Positions 36,797-46,876 of a DNA stretch of 64,000 nucleotides are shown here, piece after piece. The DNA lies in assembly GCA_963779225.1 (NCBI GenBank), contig CAVZWW010000001.1, positions 992,001 to 1,056,000 on the forward strand. Direction: 5' to 3'. Both the position numbers and the translations under genes were made by a program. Origin of the DNA: CAVPCZ01 sp963779225 (lineage in GTDB: Bacteria > Bacteroidota > Ignavibacteria > UBA10030 > UBA6906). The notes beneath the pieces are model-generated. The model saw only the letters and a list, made by a program, of their open reading frames with translations. It ran no database searches and was not told where the DNA came from. Each line of letters starts with the position of its first letter. Position 1 is the stretch's first letter.

Positions 36797-36809
36797 AGGA
36801 GTTTGTCTC

Positions 36810-39800
36810 ATGAAAGGTATCGAGGCATGCGCCACCACACACTTCTTGTTGCTGAGCGTTTTCACCCTGGGATTGTCGTTTGAAGGTGCAGGGCAAACGC
36901 AACGATCTACTCCCGAATCGATCCGGGTTCCGGGAACCGCCATTTCTGTCACAGAGAGTGGAGTTTCCCCGGATTCTCTGCCTCTTGCATTGACCGGGAT
37001 GGCACGCATGGCACCCCTCCTCACGCAGGACAGGATCGCCTCGGTATTTCTTGTCACAACGACCAATGACACCGGAGACGGATCTTTGCGAAAAGCCATC
37101 AACGATGCGAATAAGAGTCCTGGACTAGACCTGATTGGATTCGACATCCCCGGCCCGGGTGTGCATACAATCATTCCTCTCTCGAAGCTTCCGAATATCA
37201 CCGATCCTGTGACCATCGACGCCTCAACGCAACCAGGGTTTATCGCGACACCCCTCATTGAAATAAACGGAAGTCTCCTCGGCCCGTATCAGCTATTCGA
37301 CGTGTTCGCAGGAAATACCACCATCCGGGGGTTTGCGATCAACCGCGTCCTGGGCGGCACAGCAATCATTCTCTGGGCCCCCGGCGGGGACGTCATCGAA
37401 GGAAACTTTATCGGCACAGATGCATCGGGAACTGTGGCGTTGGGAAACACCTATAATGGCGTAATCGTCTATTCCGACAACAACCGGATCGGGGGAAAAA
37501 ATACATTCTCCCGGAACATCTTTTCCGGCAATGGGTATCCGGGGCTCGTGTTGAGCGGAACCGGGGCCTATGGGAATGTCGTCCGGGGTAACTATTTTGG
37601 CACAGACGTTTCCGGCATGGTGAAGCTGGGCAACTCACAGGAAGGGATACTCGTCATCGGCGGGGCTTCAAACGACACTATCGGGGGCACGGAATCCGGT
37701 GCCCGAAACGTGATTGCAGGGTCGGCGAGCGGCTCCGGTATCGCCATTGTCGACAGCACTGTTACGGGCATACAAGTCCTCGGCAACTATATTGGCACCG
37801 ATGCATCGGGAATGAAGGCGATGGGGAGCGCGGGAAATGGAGTGTTCCTGCTCGATGCAATTGCGAACACCATTGGAGGTCGTGCCTTCGGCTCACGCAA
37901 TATTATCTCCGGAAACCAATCACCAGGTGTGTTCCTGGTCGGCAAAGCGCGGAAGATCGAGGTGCTCAACAACTACATCGGCGTCGGGGAATTGGGATTC
38001 ATCGCGATCCCGAATAGCAAGGGTGTGTTTGTCGACGGAGCTCCGGACAACCTCATAGAAGGGAATATCATTTCGGGCAACACTCTCAATGGAATTGAAA
38101 TCCGAAACGAGGGTGCCTCAGGAAATCGCGTCAGGGGAAACAGGATCGGTCTTGCCGCTGCGTACAGGATTCCGGTGGGGAATGGGCTCCATGGGGTGCT
38201 TGTTACGAATGCATCGTCCGACACAATCGGTGGATCCGCCGTAGACGATGGTAACGCGATTGGCTTCAACGGAGGGGCCGGCATTTCCATCGCCGGAGGC
38301 CACAAGAATTTTCTTAGAAACAATTCCATATTCGGCAATAAAGCGCTCGGGATCGATCTCTTCCCTCCCGGCGTGAACCAGAACGATACACTCGATGCCG
38401 ACATCGGGGCAAACAATCTGCAAAACTATCCGGTTCTGGATTCACTGAAACGCCACCCCACCGGCACGGATGTCTACGGGCATCTGATCAGCTCGCCGCT
38501 TGGGACATATGTGATTGATTTCTTCGCCGATTCGCTTGGAGATTCTACCGGTTTTGGCGAAGGGGAGAAACCGCTCGGATCGGTTGTCACCCATGCCGGA
38601 CCGTCGGGGGCAGTGACGTTCTTCGCGACGCTTCCCGGTGTGGTCTCGACACAGGAACAGTTGACTGCGACCGCAACGGACGACTCCGGCAACACTTCGG
38701 AATTTTCGATAGGAATTGGTAGGAGCTACATGATTACTGCACCTCAGCCGAGTCAGCTCTGGGTTTCCGGTGAGATGGAAACGATACAATGGGAGAGCGC
38801 CGACACAGGGCGTGTGCGCATCGAGTTCAGCGCCGACAGCGGGAAGACGTATCGCGTCATCACACCGGATACCTCCGGAAGGGATAGAATGTATCCCTGG
38901 AAAGTTGCAAAGGCGGTTTCCACCCGATGCCGCATACGCATCACCTCACGAGATGATCCGTCGCGTTCCGGCGAGAGCGAGTTGTTTAGGGTAAAAGGCA
39001 CTCTCCTGACGCGTTACCGCGCGGACAGCACGTACGAGGCGTTCGCACCGGGTACGCATGGCTGGAGCTTTGCTAATGCCGGCGTGAACATGTGGCCGCC
39101 GGCCTGGTTCCAGAGATTCAACTACGCCACCGGCATTGACCCCTACACCGGTGTAAATTATCCCGCATCGTGGATCTCACCGGCTGATACCGCGCGATCA
39201 AGCGACTTCCCTGATTGGCCCCTCTTTGTCGAAACATTCGGCTGGCCCCAGTGTTATGTTGGCACCTTCACGCCAATTCTCTCGTACCGGCCCTTAGCCG
39301 TTGCCCGATGGAGAAAGATCAAAGGCAAGTGGGCCGGCTCATGCTTTGGCTTTTCGGCATCGAGCGTGCTGGCTTTCGACAATGCGACCGTCTTCAGGAC
39401 CGCGTACCCGTCACTCCCTCCTTTTACTACGCTGAATCAGGCCGGCATCACCGACACAACGCGGAAAATCATCAACCGTCTCTTTCTCTATCAGTTCGGT
39501 CAGGCCTTTACCGCCTACCGGGCAGGAGTCGAGGGCACATCGCCAAATGTCGTTCTCGTTGATCTGAAGAAGATGTTCCTCTCGGACGATCGGGACGACC
39601 GGTTCATCTTCTTCTTCGGTGCAACCGGCGGACATGCCGTGACCCCGTACAAAGTGGAAACGGATTCACTGATCCCCGAAATATCGTATATCTATGTGTA
39701 CGATAACAACAACCCGACAAGCAACACCATGCGTTTCTCCGTTGCTACCGATAACCAGCGCTGGCTCTACTCGCCGCTGGGATGGGCCAATGGCTCGGGA

Positions 39801-40889
39801 CTGTATTTATCCGAACCCGCGAGCCATTATCTGTATCCTGCTCTCTTCAGCACTCGGCTCGACAGGCCCATTGTGAACGTTCATTCCCTTTCCAGCGCTC
39901 CCGGCCGTGTGGAAGTGTACGGCCCGCGCGGAGCATTAACACAATTCCGCGATGGGAGCGGCCACAGGCTTGCCTACGCGGATTCAGTTCTCGCTGACAG
40001 TATTCCCGGAGCATTCCCCATTATCCCTTTGACGGGGTCTCCTCATCCCCCGATCGGATCATCTCTTCCCGCAGGCAGCTACACGCTGGACCTCAGTGGA
40101 TTTGCCGATTCGCATGCCAGCACGGCCCTCTTTGCAGAATCAACGTACTACGGTTTCTCCAGAACCGATGCCCGCCCCTCCCAACACGATCGGATCAGAT
40201 TCTCGGATGGCATGACGATCAGCAACGCCGACTCCGGAGAGGAGGTCGGTTCACTCGAAGCGATCATTGCGGGAGCCGACAGGGAACAACAATTCCAGAT
40301 CGATCACGTGACTCTGCAGGCCAACGATTCCTTGACATTCACTATTATAGACCGCCAGGCCATCGACATTGCCGGTGAGGGGTCTCCGCAACACTATGAC
40401 CTTGCGCTTTCGGATGTTTCGGAATTCGGAACTGTGCGTTTTGAACACGCAGGCATTGCCCTGACGGCTAATAGCCGGCAACGCATCATTCCTGTGTGGG
40501 ACTCTTTGAACACTGTGCCCGTGAGGATCCTCATCGACACAGGAAACAAGGGCATCTTCCGCGATACTATGATGGTCTACAACCAGGTAACAAATGTCTC
40601 CCGGTCTTCCAACCAGGTGCCCGTTACATACTCGTTGCTCCAGAATTACCCGAATCCGTTTAACCCATCAACAACAATAGAATATGCCATTCCGGATCGC
40701 CAACCGGTACGATTAGAGATCCTCAACATCCTCGGTCAGCACATTGTCACTCTGGTTGATGAGATACAGTCGTCGGGTTTTCACCGGGTAACCTGGGAAC
40801 CGGCAAGCGGTGTCGCAAGTGGAACATATTTCTATCGGCTGTACAGCGGAACGTTTACGCAAACAAAATCAATGATCTTTGTGAGATGA
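36810..40889 (+). CDS. Giant T9SS cargo: parallel beta-helix plus papain-like cysteine-peptidase-like domain
   Basis: 1359 residues with GAGGAG upstream and a signal peptide-like start. Residues ~75-540 are a right-handed parallel beta helix (repeats such as GNYIGTDASGMKAMGSAGNG and NTIGGRAFGSRNIISGNQ). A short Ig-like segment follows (~645-730). Residues ~745-1010 contain GSCFGFS (Cys ~844), GATGGHAVTPY (His ~941) and VYDNNNP (Asn ~966), the spacing expected of a papain-like Cys-His-Asn triad. A beta-rich stretch and a C-terminal T9SS domain (NPFNPSTTIEYAIP ... SGTYFYRL) finish it. Probably cell-surface; proteolysis is inferred only from the triad. Confidence 0.85.
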   Translation: MKGIEACATTHFLLLSVFTLGLSFEGAGQTQRSTPESIRVPGTAISVTESGVSPDSLPLALTGMARMAPLLTQDRIASVFLVTTTNDTGDGSLRKAINDANKSPGLDLIGFDIPGPGVHTIIPLSKLPNITDPVTIDASTQPGFIATPLIEINGSLLGPYQLFDVFAGNTTIRGFAINRVLGGTAIILWAPGGDVIEGNFIGTDASGTVALGNTYNGVIVYSDNNRIGGKNTFSRNIFSGNGYPGLVLSGTGAYGNVVRGNYFGTDVSGMVKLGNSQEGILVIGGASNDTIGGTESGARNVIAGSASGSGIAIVDSTVTGIQVLGNYIGTDASGMKAMGSAGNGVFLLDAIANTIGGRAFGSRNIISGNQSPGVFLVGKARKIEVLNNYIGVGELGFIAIPNSKGVFVDGAPDNLIEGNIISGNTLNGIEIRNEGASGNRVRGNRIGLAAAYRIPVGNGLHGVLVTNASSDTIGGSAVDDGNAIGFNGGAGISIAGGHKNFLRNNSIFGNKALGIDLFPPGVNQNDTLDADIGANNLQNYPVLDSLKRHPTGTDVYGHLISSPLGTYVIDFFADSLGDSTGFGEGEKPLGSVVTHAGPSGAVTFFATLPGVVSTQEQLTATATDDSGNTSEFSIGIGRSYMITAPQPSQLWVSGEMETIQWESADTGRVRIEFSADSGKTYRVITPDTSGRDRMYPWKVAKAVSTRCRIRITSRDDPSRSGESELFRVKGTLLTRYRADSTYEAFAPGTHGWSFANAGVNMWPPAWFQRFNYATGIDPYTGVNYPASWISPADTARSSDFPDWPLFVETFGWPQCYVGTFTPILSYRPLAVARWRKIKGKWAGSCFGFSASSVLAFDNATVFRTAYPSLPPFTTLNQAGITDTTRKIINRLFLYQFGQAFTAYRAGVEGTSPNVVLVDLKKMFLSDDRDDRFIFFFGATGGHAVTPYKVETDSLIPEISYIYVYDNNNPTSNTMRFSVATDNQRWLYSPLGWANGSGLYLSEPASHYLYPALFSTRLDRPIVNVHSLSSAPGRVEVYGPRGALTQFRDGSGHRLAYADSVLADSIPGAFPIIPLTGSPHPPIGSSLPAGSYTLDLSGFADSHASTALFAESTYYGFSRTDARPSQHDRIRFSDGMTISNADSGEEVGSLEAIIAGADREQQFQIDHVTLQANDSLTFTIIDRQAIDIAGEGSPQHYDLALSDVSEFGTVRFEHAGIALTANSRQRIIPVWDSLNTVPVRILIDTGNKGIFRDTMMVYNQVTNVSRSSNQVPVTYSLLQNYPNPFNPSTTIEYAIPDRQPVRLEILNILGQHIVTLVDEIQSSGFHRVTWEPASGVASGTYFYRLYSGTFTQTKSMIFVR

Positions 40890-43069
40890 GCATGTGCATC
40901 GATGGGTGTTCCGGATTGTTACGAAGGCTGTTCCTGATTCTGACGGTTTCGAATTGTGCATACTCTCAGAACGGAACCTGGGAACAGACCAACGGTCCGT
41001 TCGGGGGTACCATTCTTGCCCTCGCCGCATCCGCGCGCGGCGTGCTGCTTGCAGAAGCAGATGGGGGCGGGCCAGTCAGGATCGCCTACCTCTCCACGGA
41101 TCGGGGCGACACCTGGGGCCAGATCACCTTTTCGCCGGGCACGAAGTACGCCGGTCCGGTCTTTGCCGATCCGGGCGGAGATATCCTCGCCGTGACGATG
41201 GATGACAGTTCCCATTACGGACTCTCCCGTTCAAGCGACGCGGGGAAATCGTGGAAATTCGTCCGGACGGATTTTGGCGTGAGAGCCCTCATTCGGGATA
41301 CGTCCGGTGCATTGTTCGTGGCCGCGAATCCCGGCGGCATTATGCGTTCCATAGACGATGGGATGCACTGGACACCATACAATACCGGGCTCAGTTATGT
41401 CAACCCTGCGACGCTGGCCATTGACCAGGCCGGACGCTTGTTCGTTGGAATTGAAGGGTACAACGGCCAGGGCATGGGAGTCTACAGATCTACTGACAAC
41501 GGCGCCCTGTGGACTCAAGTCTTCAACTACACCTATGCTCCTGCCCGCGCCCTCCTGGTCACGTCCGCAGGGACAATCATCCTGGGCACTACGGGAGGGG
41601 GGATCTTCCGTTCGACTGATTCCGGACTGATGTGGCGGCCTCAGAACGACGGACTGCAAAGCCTCCGTGTCTCCAGTGTCGCACAGGATTCGCTTGGGAC
41701 GATCATTATCGGCACTCCTTCCGGTGCATATCGATCGACTGACGACGGCAAGACCTGGGATCGGACAATCACTGGTCTCACAAGTTTGGATGTTCTCTCC
41801 ATCGTGAGTTTTGGACCGGGGGCGTTTGTCGCCGGGACATTCGGGAGTGCCTTTCGGTCCTCCAATACAGGGAGTTCGTGGATGGAAGTCAACAGTGGGC
41901 TTCTTAGCACCCGCGTGCTCGCTCTGGCCGCGGATTTCTCCGGAACACTCTTCGCCGCCACGGAGGGGATGTCAAGAGTATCTCGGTCGTCAGACTGGGG
42001 CATTACATGGACAACGGTGATTAATGGACTTGACAGCGTTTACGTGAGGACGCTGATCGCCGATTCCACCGGCCGCCTGTTCGCAGGAACCGGAACAGGT
42101 GTATTTCGTTCCACAGATCGCGGGAATTCATGGAGCCCGGTGAACTCCGGATTGACCAATCGTGACGTGCGCTCCTTTGCCCTGGGATCGAATGGCAGGA
42201 TCTATGCAGGGACATATGCGGGGAATGATGGGATAGGCGTTTTCCGAACCAGTAACGGAGGAGTGACATGGGATGCTCTCAACACATCCTTTTCAAACGA
42301 AGCCGTCCAGGCCCTCGGGGTTGATTCAGTCGGTAATCTCTTTGCCGGCATGAGCACAGCCGGAATCCTTCGCTCGACCGATGACGGGCAGTCGTGGATT
42401 GAATTCTCGAATGATAATCTTCCGTATTCCCCTGTTCAATATCTCATCATCGATTCAGTGGGAAGAATGTATGCGGCAATTGGCAACTTCGGTGTCTATA
42501 CTTCTTTTGACGACGGCCAGCATTGGAATAACAATTCGGTAACCGAAGCTCACGCGATCAACTGCTTCACAAGCGGACCAGGTAACGCGATCTATGGGGG
42601 CGGGATAGGAGTCTGCAGAATCCAGTTCGAACGTACCCATGGTCTCCAATTGACGAATCTCGGCCTCGACACACTTTCCGTTAATGCTCTCCAGAGCTCC
42701 AGAGATGGCTTTCTGTATGCCGGGATCTCCGGAGGGGGGGTGTGGCGATATCCGCTTTCAGACATCGTTCAGACGACGGCGGCTCCGCTCCTCTCTGGGA
42801 TCCCGTTCGAGTTCATTCTTAAGCAGAATTTCCCCAACCCGTTCAACCCCTCGACGACCATCCGCTACGGCCTGCCCAACAAGACAGCTGTACAGCTGTC
42901 GGTCTTCAACTCCCTCGGGCAGAGTGTATCCACACTCGTCAATGGGGAACAGGAGGCGGGGTATTATGAGGTCAAGTTCGACGGGAGCAAGCTCGCAAGC
43001 GGAGTATACCTGTACCGGATTCTGGCAGGATCGTTTGCAGAGACCCGCAAATTGCTGCTCGTCCGTTGA
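40886..43069 (+). CDS. Exported BNR/Ycf48-like propeller with T9SS tail
   Basis: 727 residues; the ATG overlaps the previous stop (ATGA), indicating translational coupling. Signal peptide ~10-30. At least eight Asp-box-containing blades (STDRGDTW, SSDAGKSW, STDNGALW, STDSGLMW, STDDGKTW, SSDWGITW, STDRGNSW, STDDGQSW) make up tandem sialidase/Ycf48-like propellers. T9SS tail: NPFNPSTTIRYGLPNKTAVQ ... ASGVYLYRI. Third cargo of the operon; surface-exposed or released. Confidence 0.9.
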   Translation: MSMCIDGCSGLLRRLFLILTVSNCAYSQNGTWEQTNGPFGGTILALAASARGVLLAEADGGGPVRIAYLSTDRGDTWGQITFSPGTKYAGPVFADPGGDILAVTMDDSSHYGLSRSSDAGKSWKFVRTDFGVRALIRDTSGALFVAANPGGIMRSIDDGMHWTPYNTGLSYVNPATLAIDQAGRLFVGIEGYNGQGMGVYRSTDNGALWTQVFNYTYAPARALLVTSAGTIILGTTGGGIFRSTDSGLMWRPQNDGLQSLRVSSVAQDSLGTIIIGTPSGAYRSTDDGKTWDRTITGLTSLDVLSIVSFGPGAFVAGTFGSAFRSSNTGSSWMEVNSGLLSTRVLALAADFSGTLFAATEGMSRVSRSSDWGITWTTVINGLDSVYVRTLIADSTGRLFAGTGTGVFRSTDRGNSWSPVNSGLTNRDVRSFALGSNGRIYAGTYAGNDGIGVFRTSNGGVTWDALNTSFSNEAVQALGVDSVGNLFAGMSTAGILRSTDDGQSWIEFSNDNLPYSPVQYLIIDSVGRMYAAIGNFGVYTSFDDGQHWNNNSVTEAHAINCFTSGPGNAIYGGGIGVCRIQFERTHGLQLTNLGLDTLSVNALQSSRDGFLYAGISGGGVWRYPLSDIVQTTAAPLLSGIPFEFILKQNFPNPFNPSTTIRYGLPNKTAVQLSVFNSLGQSVSTLVNGEQEAGYYEVKFDGSKLASGVYLYRILAGSFAETRKLLLVR

Positions 43070-43881
43070 ACTCGGGATGATATGGCAAACAACATAGGAG
43101 TCATATTCGATGAAGGCGTTCCATCCAGTTTTCTCCAAGATGTGTCCCGGATAATGAATGAATGTACACGACACAGGTTTTGTGCATTGACAAAACCAAC
43201 ACCGCGACCGGTGGAACGCGCTGCTCTTCTGAAATGGAGCAGTGATACACGGGGGTGTGTTTCTGTCGAGAGTTGGAACTCCAACTTCCGGATTTATGAC
43301 GTGGGGAAACTCCCCGTCGCCAATCGAATTGTCATGTTCAAGCCATCGAATTGTCATGTTTGAGCAATCGATGTGTCACTTTCGGGCCTTTAATTTGACC
43401 CGTGAGCAAGATCAACGTGGATGGTATTGGATGGGCACTCGTCGGTGGTGAATTCGGCCTAAGATTTCGGGTCTTCACATTGCCTGGCTCGGAGAGCAGG
43501 AGGCGAACCATAATGTCTTGCCTTGAGCAGCACGAATCTCTTCGTCGGCGTTCAATGCGGTGTCTTTCGTTCCATCGACAGCTCCACGTCTTTCCCTCTC
43601 GTAACTCTTCATGCTGTCTAACTTTGTGGACTTTTGAGCTGCCTAGGGCGGCAATTTGCAGAAATTCTGTAGAACGATGGGGCTAATTTCTTGAGAGTGT
43701 CACCCCATTCTTGTATCATAACTCAGCGCGAACAGGTCCAACGCTGGATGACACAAGTCACGGCAAGAACCTGGAAGGCCACCTGGATTTTTGAGTCGTT
43801 GATCCCCGTTCTTTGCGCCCCGCACGTGTTGGAAGAGACCATGGCCTCTCTTTGCGGAGCGTACATAGAAGGATGCATCCC
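43070..43881. other. Intergenic region with tandem repeats
   Basis: About 810 bases after the cargo operon without a supported gene. Contains three 22-bp tandem repeats (43321-43386). Frames here are short and composition is irregular; one or more insertion-sequence ends may be buried in it. Confidence 0.45.
43321..43386. repeat. Three imperfect 22-bp tandem repeats
   Basis: Units start CAATCGAATTGTCATG, CCATCGAATTGTCATG and CAATCGATGTGTCACT. The third ends in CACTTTCGGG, and a related string (GTGACACTTTTTTCCCGGGG) occurs at about 45862-45881. Multiple TGTCA-containing repeats are found at the ends of IS21-type elements, so an element end is a possible origin. Confidence 0.6.
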
Positions 43882-44967
43882 ATGAATGCCCGTCAATTTC
43901 CACGGATGAAGAGTGTACTCCTTCCCCTTCCTCTATTGCTGCTAGGTGCATTCCTCGGCGAGCCACCTGTACATCGAGCACCCCCTGCCAGCCTATCTCA
44001 AACCGGTCTCTATTCGGATATAGCGTCGAAGACCATCGCGCGTTCGAACTTGATGTACTCACCGCAGTATCCTCTATGGACTGATGGAGCCGGGAAAAAA
44101 CGGTGGATCTACATTCCACCGGGGGAATCCATTGACGCGAAGCGGGTGGATGACTGGGTCTTTCCCGTCGGCACCAAGCTCTGGAAGGAATTCTCGTTTG
44201 GAAAAAGGGTTGAGACGCGAATTCTGGAAAAAGTGGGGAAGCGGGTCTGGTCCTACGCTGCCTACGCCTGGAAAGAGGATGAGTCTGACGCGTTTCTGGT
44301 CCCAGAATCAGGCCTACCTGACCATGTGGAAATCGCTCCCGGCATCCGCCACAACATTCCCGGTATCGATGACTGTAAAACCTGCCATGAAGGACAGGGG
44401 CGGGATGTTCTCCTTGGCTTCACCGCGCTGCAACTCTCACCGGACAGAGATCCGAACGCACCGCACGCCGATTCGGTGACACCGGACATGATCAATTTGA
44501 AGAGTCTTGTTGACAAGAAACTCCTCTCTCATTTCCCGGAGCGCTTCAAGAGCCAGCCGCCCGCTATCGCAGCCAGGTCGCCGCAAGAGCGTGCCGCTCT
44601 CGGATATCTCAGTGCCAATTGCGGCGGATGCCACAATGCGACCGATCCCTTGTCATCAGTGGGAATGTTTTTGAAGCGATCGGTCAATACTCTACCCGGG
44701 ACCACAGGAACAGAAATGAAATCTGTGATAGGGCGTACAAGCAAGTACCAGATACCGGATCTGGGACCCGATCAAAGCTATCGCATCTATCCCGGCGATC
44801 CATCGAGCAGCGCAATTGTGTATCGCATGAGCACCCGGGACCCGTACCGGCAAATGCCCCCCCTCGGAACCAAGATTGTCGACAAAGAAGCCGTGGCTCT
44901 GATCACCAGATGGATCGAGGTAGACCTAATGAACACGAACCAGGCAAACCACTTCACACACCACTAA
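43882..44967 (+). CDS. Exported cytochrome c protein with two haem motifs
   Basis: 361 residues from ATG 43882 (AAGGA upstream); a start at 43906 is possible. Signal peptide SVLLPLPLLLLGAFLG. Two CxxCH haem sites: CKTCH (~residue 174) and CGGCH (~residue 253), with a C-terminal Met region (MPPLGTK) that may be an axial ligand. The N-terminal ~165 residues (YPLWTDGAGKKRWIYIPPG, VGTKLWKEFSF) form a beta-rich domain often found before the haem domain in this family of secreted oxidoreductases. The next cytochrome begins 14 bases later, so they are probably co-transcribed. Confidence 0.85.
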   Translation: MNARQFPRMKSVLLPLPLLLLGAFLGEPPVHRAPPASLSQTGLYSDIASKTIARSNLMYSPQYPLWTDGAGKKRWIYIPPGESIDAKRVDDWVFPVGTKLWKEFSFGKRVETRILEKVGKRVWSYAAYAWKEDESDAFLVPESGLPDHVEIAPGIRHNIPGIDDCKTCHEGQGRDVLLGFTALQLSPDRDPNAPHADSVTPDMINLKSLVDKKLLSHFPERFKSQPPAIAARSPQERAALGYLSANCGGCHNATDPLSSVGMFLKRSVNTLPGTTGTEMKSVIGRTSKYQIPDLGPDQSYRIYPGDPSSSAIVYRMSTRDPYRQMPPLGTKIVDKEAVALITRWIEVDLMNTNQANHFTHH

Positions 44968-44981
44968 ACAAGGAGAAAAAC

Positions 44982-45563
44982 ATGCGGCGACTCGGAAACA
45001 TCGCTATTGCTCTAACGGTCTGCTGTGCTTTCCTGACCACCACGTTCTGGACCGCCAGCGGCCAGAACAAGCCGAATCAGAAACTCATCAAGCGCGGCGC
45101 CTATCTTGTCAACGCTGTGGGGTGCAACGATTGCCATACTCCATGGAAAATGGGGCCGAAAGGACCGGAACCGGATATGACGCGGATGCTCTCGGGCCAC
45201 CCGCAGGATATGGTGATGCCACCTTCGCCTGCCGTCACTCCCGGACCATGGATGGGTGCCTTCGCCGCGACCATGACGGCCTGGGGCGGTCCATGGGGAG
45301 TGAGTTTCACGAGAAACCTCACCCCTGATAAGGAGACGGGGCTCGGTGACTGGACAGCGCAGAATTTCACTGCAACCATGCGGACGGGCAAGCGCATGGG
45401 CAAGGGCCGGGCCATTCTTCCGCCCATGCCGGTCCAGGCATTCAAGAACATGACGGATGAAGATCTCAACTCCATCTTTGCGTACCTGCAATCGATTCCG
45501 GCAATCAAGAACAGAGTCCCCGAGCCGATCCCGCCCGTGGGTCAGCCCCCGCAGCCAAAGTAG
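44982..45563 (+). CDS. Exported monohaem cytochrome c
   Basis: 193 residues with AGGAG upstream. Signal peptide (IAIALTVCCAFLTTTFWTAS), then a haem motif CNDCH in YLVNAVGCNDCHTPW, and a C-terminal FKNMTDEDLNSIFAYLQSIP typical of class I cytochromes c. Methionines around ILPPMPVQ can serve as sixth ligand. Likely a periplasmic electron carrier working with the preceding dihaem protein. Confidence 0.9.
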   Translation: MRRLGNIAIALTVCCAFLTTTFWTASGQNKPNQKLIKRGAYLVNAVGCNDCHTPWKMGPKGPEPDMTRMLSGHPQDMVMPPSPAVTPGPWMGAFAATMTAWGGPWGVSFTRNLTPDKETGLGDWTAQNFTATMRTGKRMGKGRAILPPMPVQAFKNMTDEDLNSIFAYLQSIPAIKNRVPEPIPPVGQPPQPK

Positions 45564-45619
45564 CCCGGGGGAGGGCGTAGAGTGGCCGTACGTTGTTGTC
45601 TCTGCCATTGAAAGAAAAC

Positions 45620-45649
45620 ACGAACGTCCCGACATCCGGGGCGTTCGTA
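45620..45649 (+). terminator. Probable terminator after the cytochrome pair
   Basis: Inverted repeat ACGAACGTCCC/GGGGCGTTCGT with a short loop, 57 bases after the cytochrome stop, followed by the AT-rich ATTATCC. One internal unpaired base; no long U-run. Confidence 0.55.
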
Positions 45650-45901
45650 TTATCCATCCAGGAGTTGAACGAGTCGGCAATCTGGCTAGAGCTTGTCCCG
45701 ATACGGGAGTTGATCGAAGGAGAGAAAGCAGCAGAGGCGCTGGAGGGCTACCGGCTCTGCGCCGAATCGTAGGGGCGAGTCGTCGGACGGAGCCACCGCT
45801 CTGCTCGAACTCAAATGCATTGTTGAACTATTGGGAACATGGACGACGCTTAAACAACATGTGACACTTTTTTCCCGGGGGGCCAGAACCGGAAGATCAC
45901 T

Positions 45902-46360
45902 TATTGCACAACCCCGCGAGAATTCATCCACAATGTTCAGCATCCGTAGTGGCCTGCCATCGCTCGTCCGTTCTGCCACAAAATCGTAGCTCCAAACGTG
46001 ATTACAATGCTCTGGACGCAAGCGGATACACGACCCATCATTCAGCCACAGCCGCCGCCTCCTGGGCTGCCTCTGCGGCACCTTCATCCCTTCTTGGCGC
46101 CATATCCGGGCCACCCGCTTGTGGTTCACGTGCCACCCTTCGTTCCGCAACAGGGCCGTTACCCTCCGATACCCATACCGGCCGTACGCACATGCCGTCT
46201 CGACGATCTCCTTTCGGAGAGCATCCTCATCGGACTTGACCACCCCTTTTCTCCTCTGCGTTGATCTGGGGTGGTCCATGGCACGACAGACACGTCGCTC
46301 TGACACCCGGAGTACTGACTGAACCCGAGCTGCTGCCCGGCGCCGTTTGGCCGGGCTCAG
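45902..46360 (-). pseudogene. IS407-type transposase orfB, 3' truncated
   Basis: The frame picks up at LSPAKRRRAAARVQSVLRVS, overlapping the end of orfA as in IS3 elements that use programmed -1 frameshifting. It continues through YGYRRVTALLRNEGWHVNHK, RLWLNDGSCIRLRPEHCNHV and WSYDFV (first catalytic Asp) to LNIVDEFSR (second). The third catalytic residue is lost. Confidence 0.8.
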
Positions 46361-46635
46361 AATTGTCCCCGGTTGACTTCCTTCAGGATCATGTTATCCA
46401 ATGTCAGATCGGCCACTGCCTTCTTCAAGCGGCTGTTTTCCTGCCCCAACTCCTTCAGCCGTTTCGCCTGCTCGACCCGCAAACCTCCGTACTCTTTCCG
46501 CCACTTGTAGTACGTCGCGTCGCTGATCCCGATCTGCCGCAGGACCTCCTCCAGCAACATCCCATTGCCCTGGAGGACCTCCGCCTCCCGCAACTTTGCT
46601 ATGATTTGTTCCGCCGTGTGCCGTTGCTTGCCCAT
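46357..46635 (-). CDS. IS3-family transposase orfA
   Basis: 92 residues from ATG 46635 (GGAG upstream). Helix-turn-helix GISDATYYKWRKEYGGL and leucine-zipper-like ENSRLKKAVADLTLDNMILK are standard for IS407-group OrfA. Appears intact, but its partner orfB is truncated. Confidence 0.88.
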   Translation of the reverse strand: MGKQRHTAEQIIAKLREAEVLQGNGMLLEEVLRQIGISDATYYKWRKEYGGLRVEQAKRLKELGQENSRLKKAVADLTLDNMILKEVNRGQF

Positions 46636-46876
46636 ATCTCCCTCCTTCCCCGTCCAAGATAACATTTCTGTCTACAAAATCTTGGACCGAGTTTTGGGGG
46701 TCACGTCAATTCGTTTCGATGATGTCCAGCACCCTGTCAGATCTACCATCTGTAGCAGGAATGTAGATGAGGTGTATGCCTATCTCGTTCATCTGTGGGC
46801 TCCTTGGTGGAAAAATGAAACAGGGACACCGGCTATTTGACCAGTGCCGCTGTTGTGGATGGGTGTAGTGGTGGGT

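Larger units (their letters stand above)
45902..46703 (-). mobile_element. Truncated IS3-family element, IS407 group
   Basis: Minus-strand element. Its left end is visible at 46703, reading TGACCCCCAAAACTCGG inward from TG. It carries orfA (46357-46635) and the first ~150 codons of orfB (45902-46360). Homology to orfB stops at LRMLNIVDEFSRGCAI, so the second half of the integrase core and the right end are deleted. Cannot transpose by itself. Confidence 0.85.

Noticed and set aside
43321..43386. Three 22-bp repeats as a CRISPR array
   Set aside because: Units are adjacent with no spacers, and no cas genes are present.
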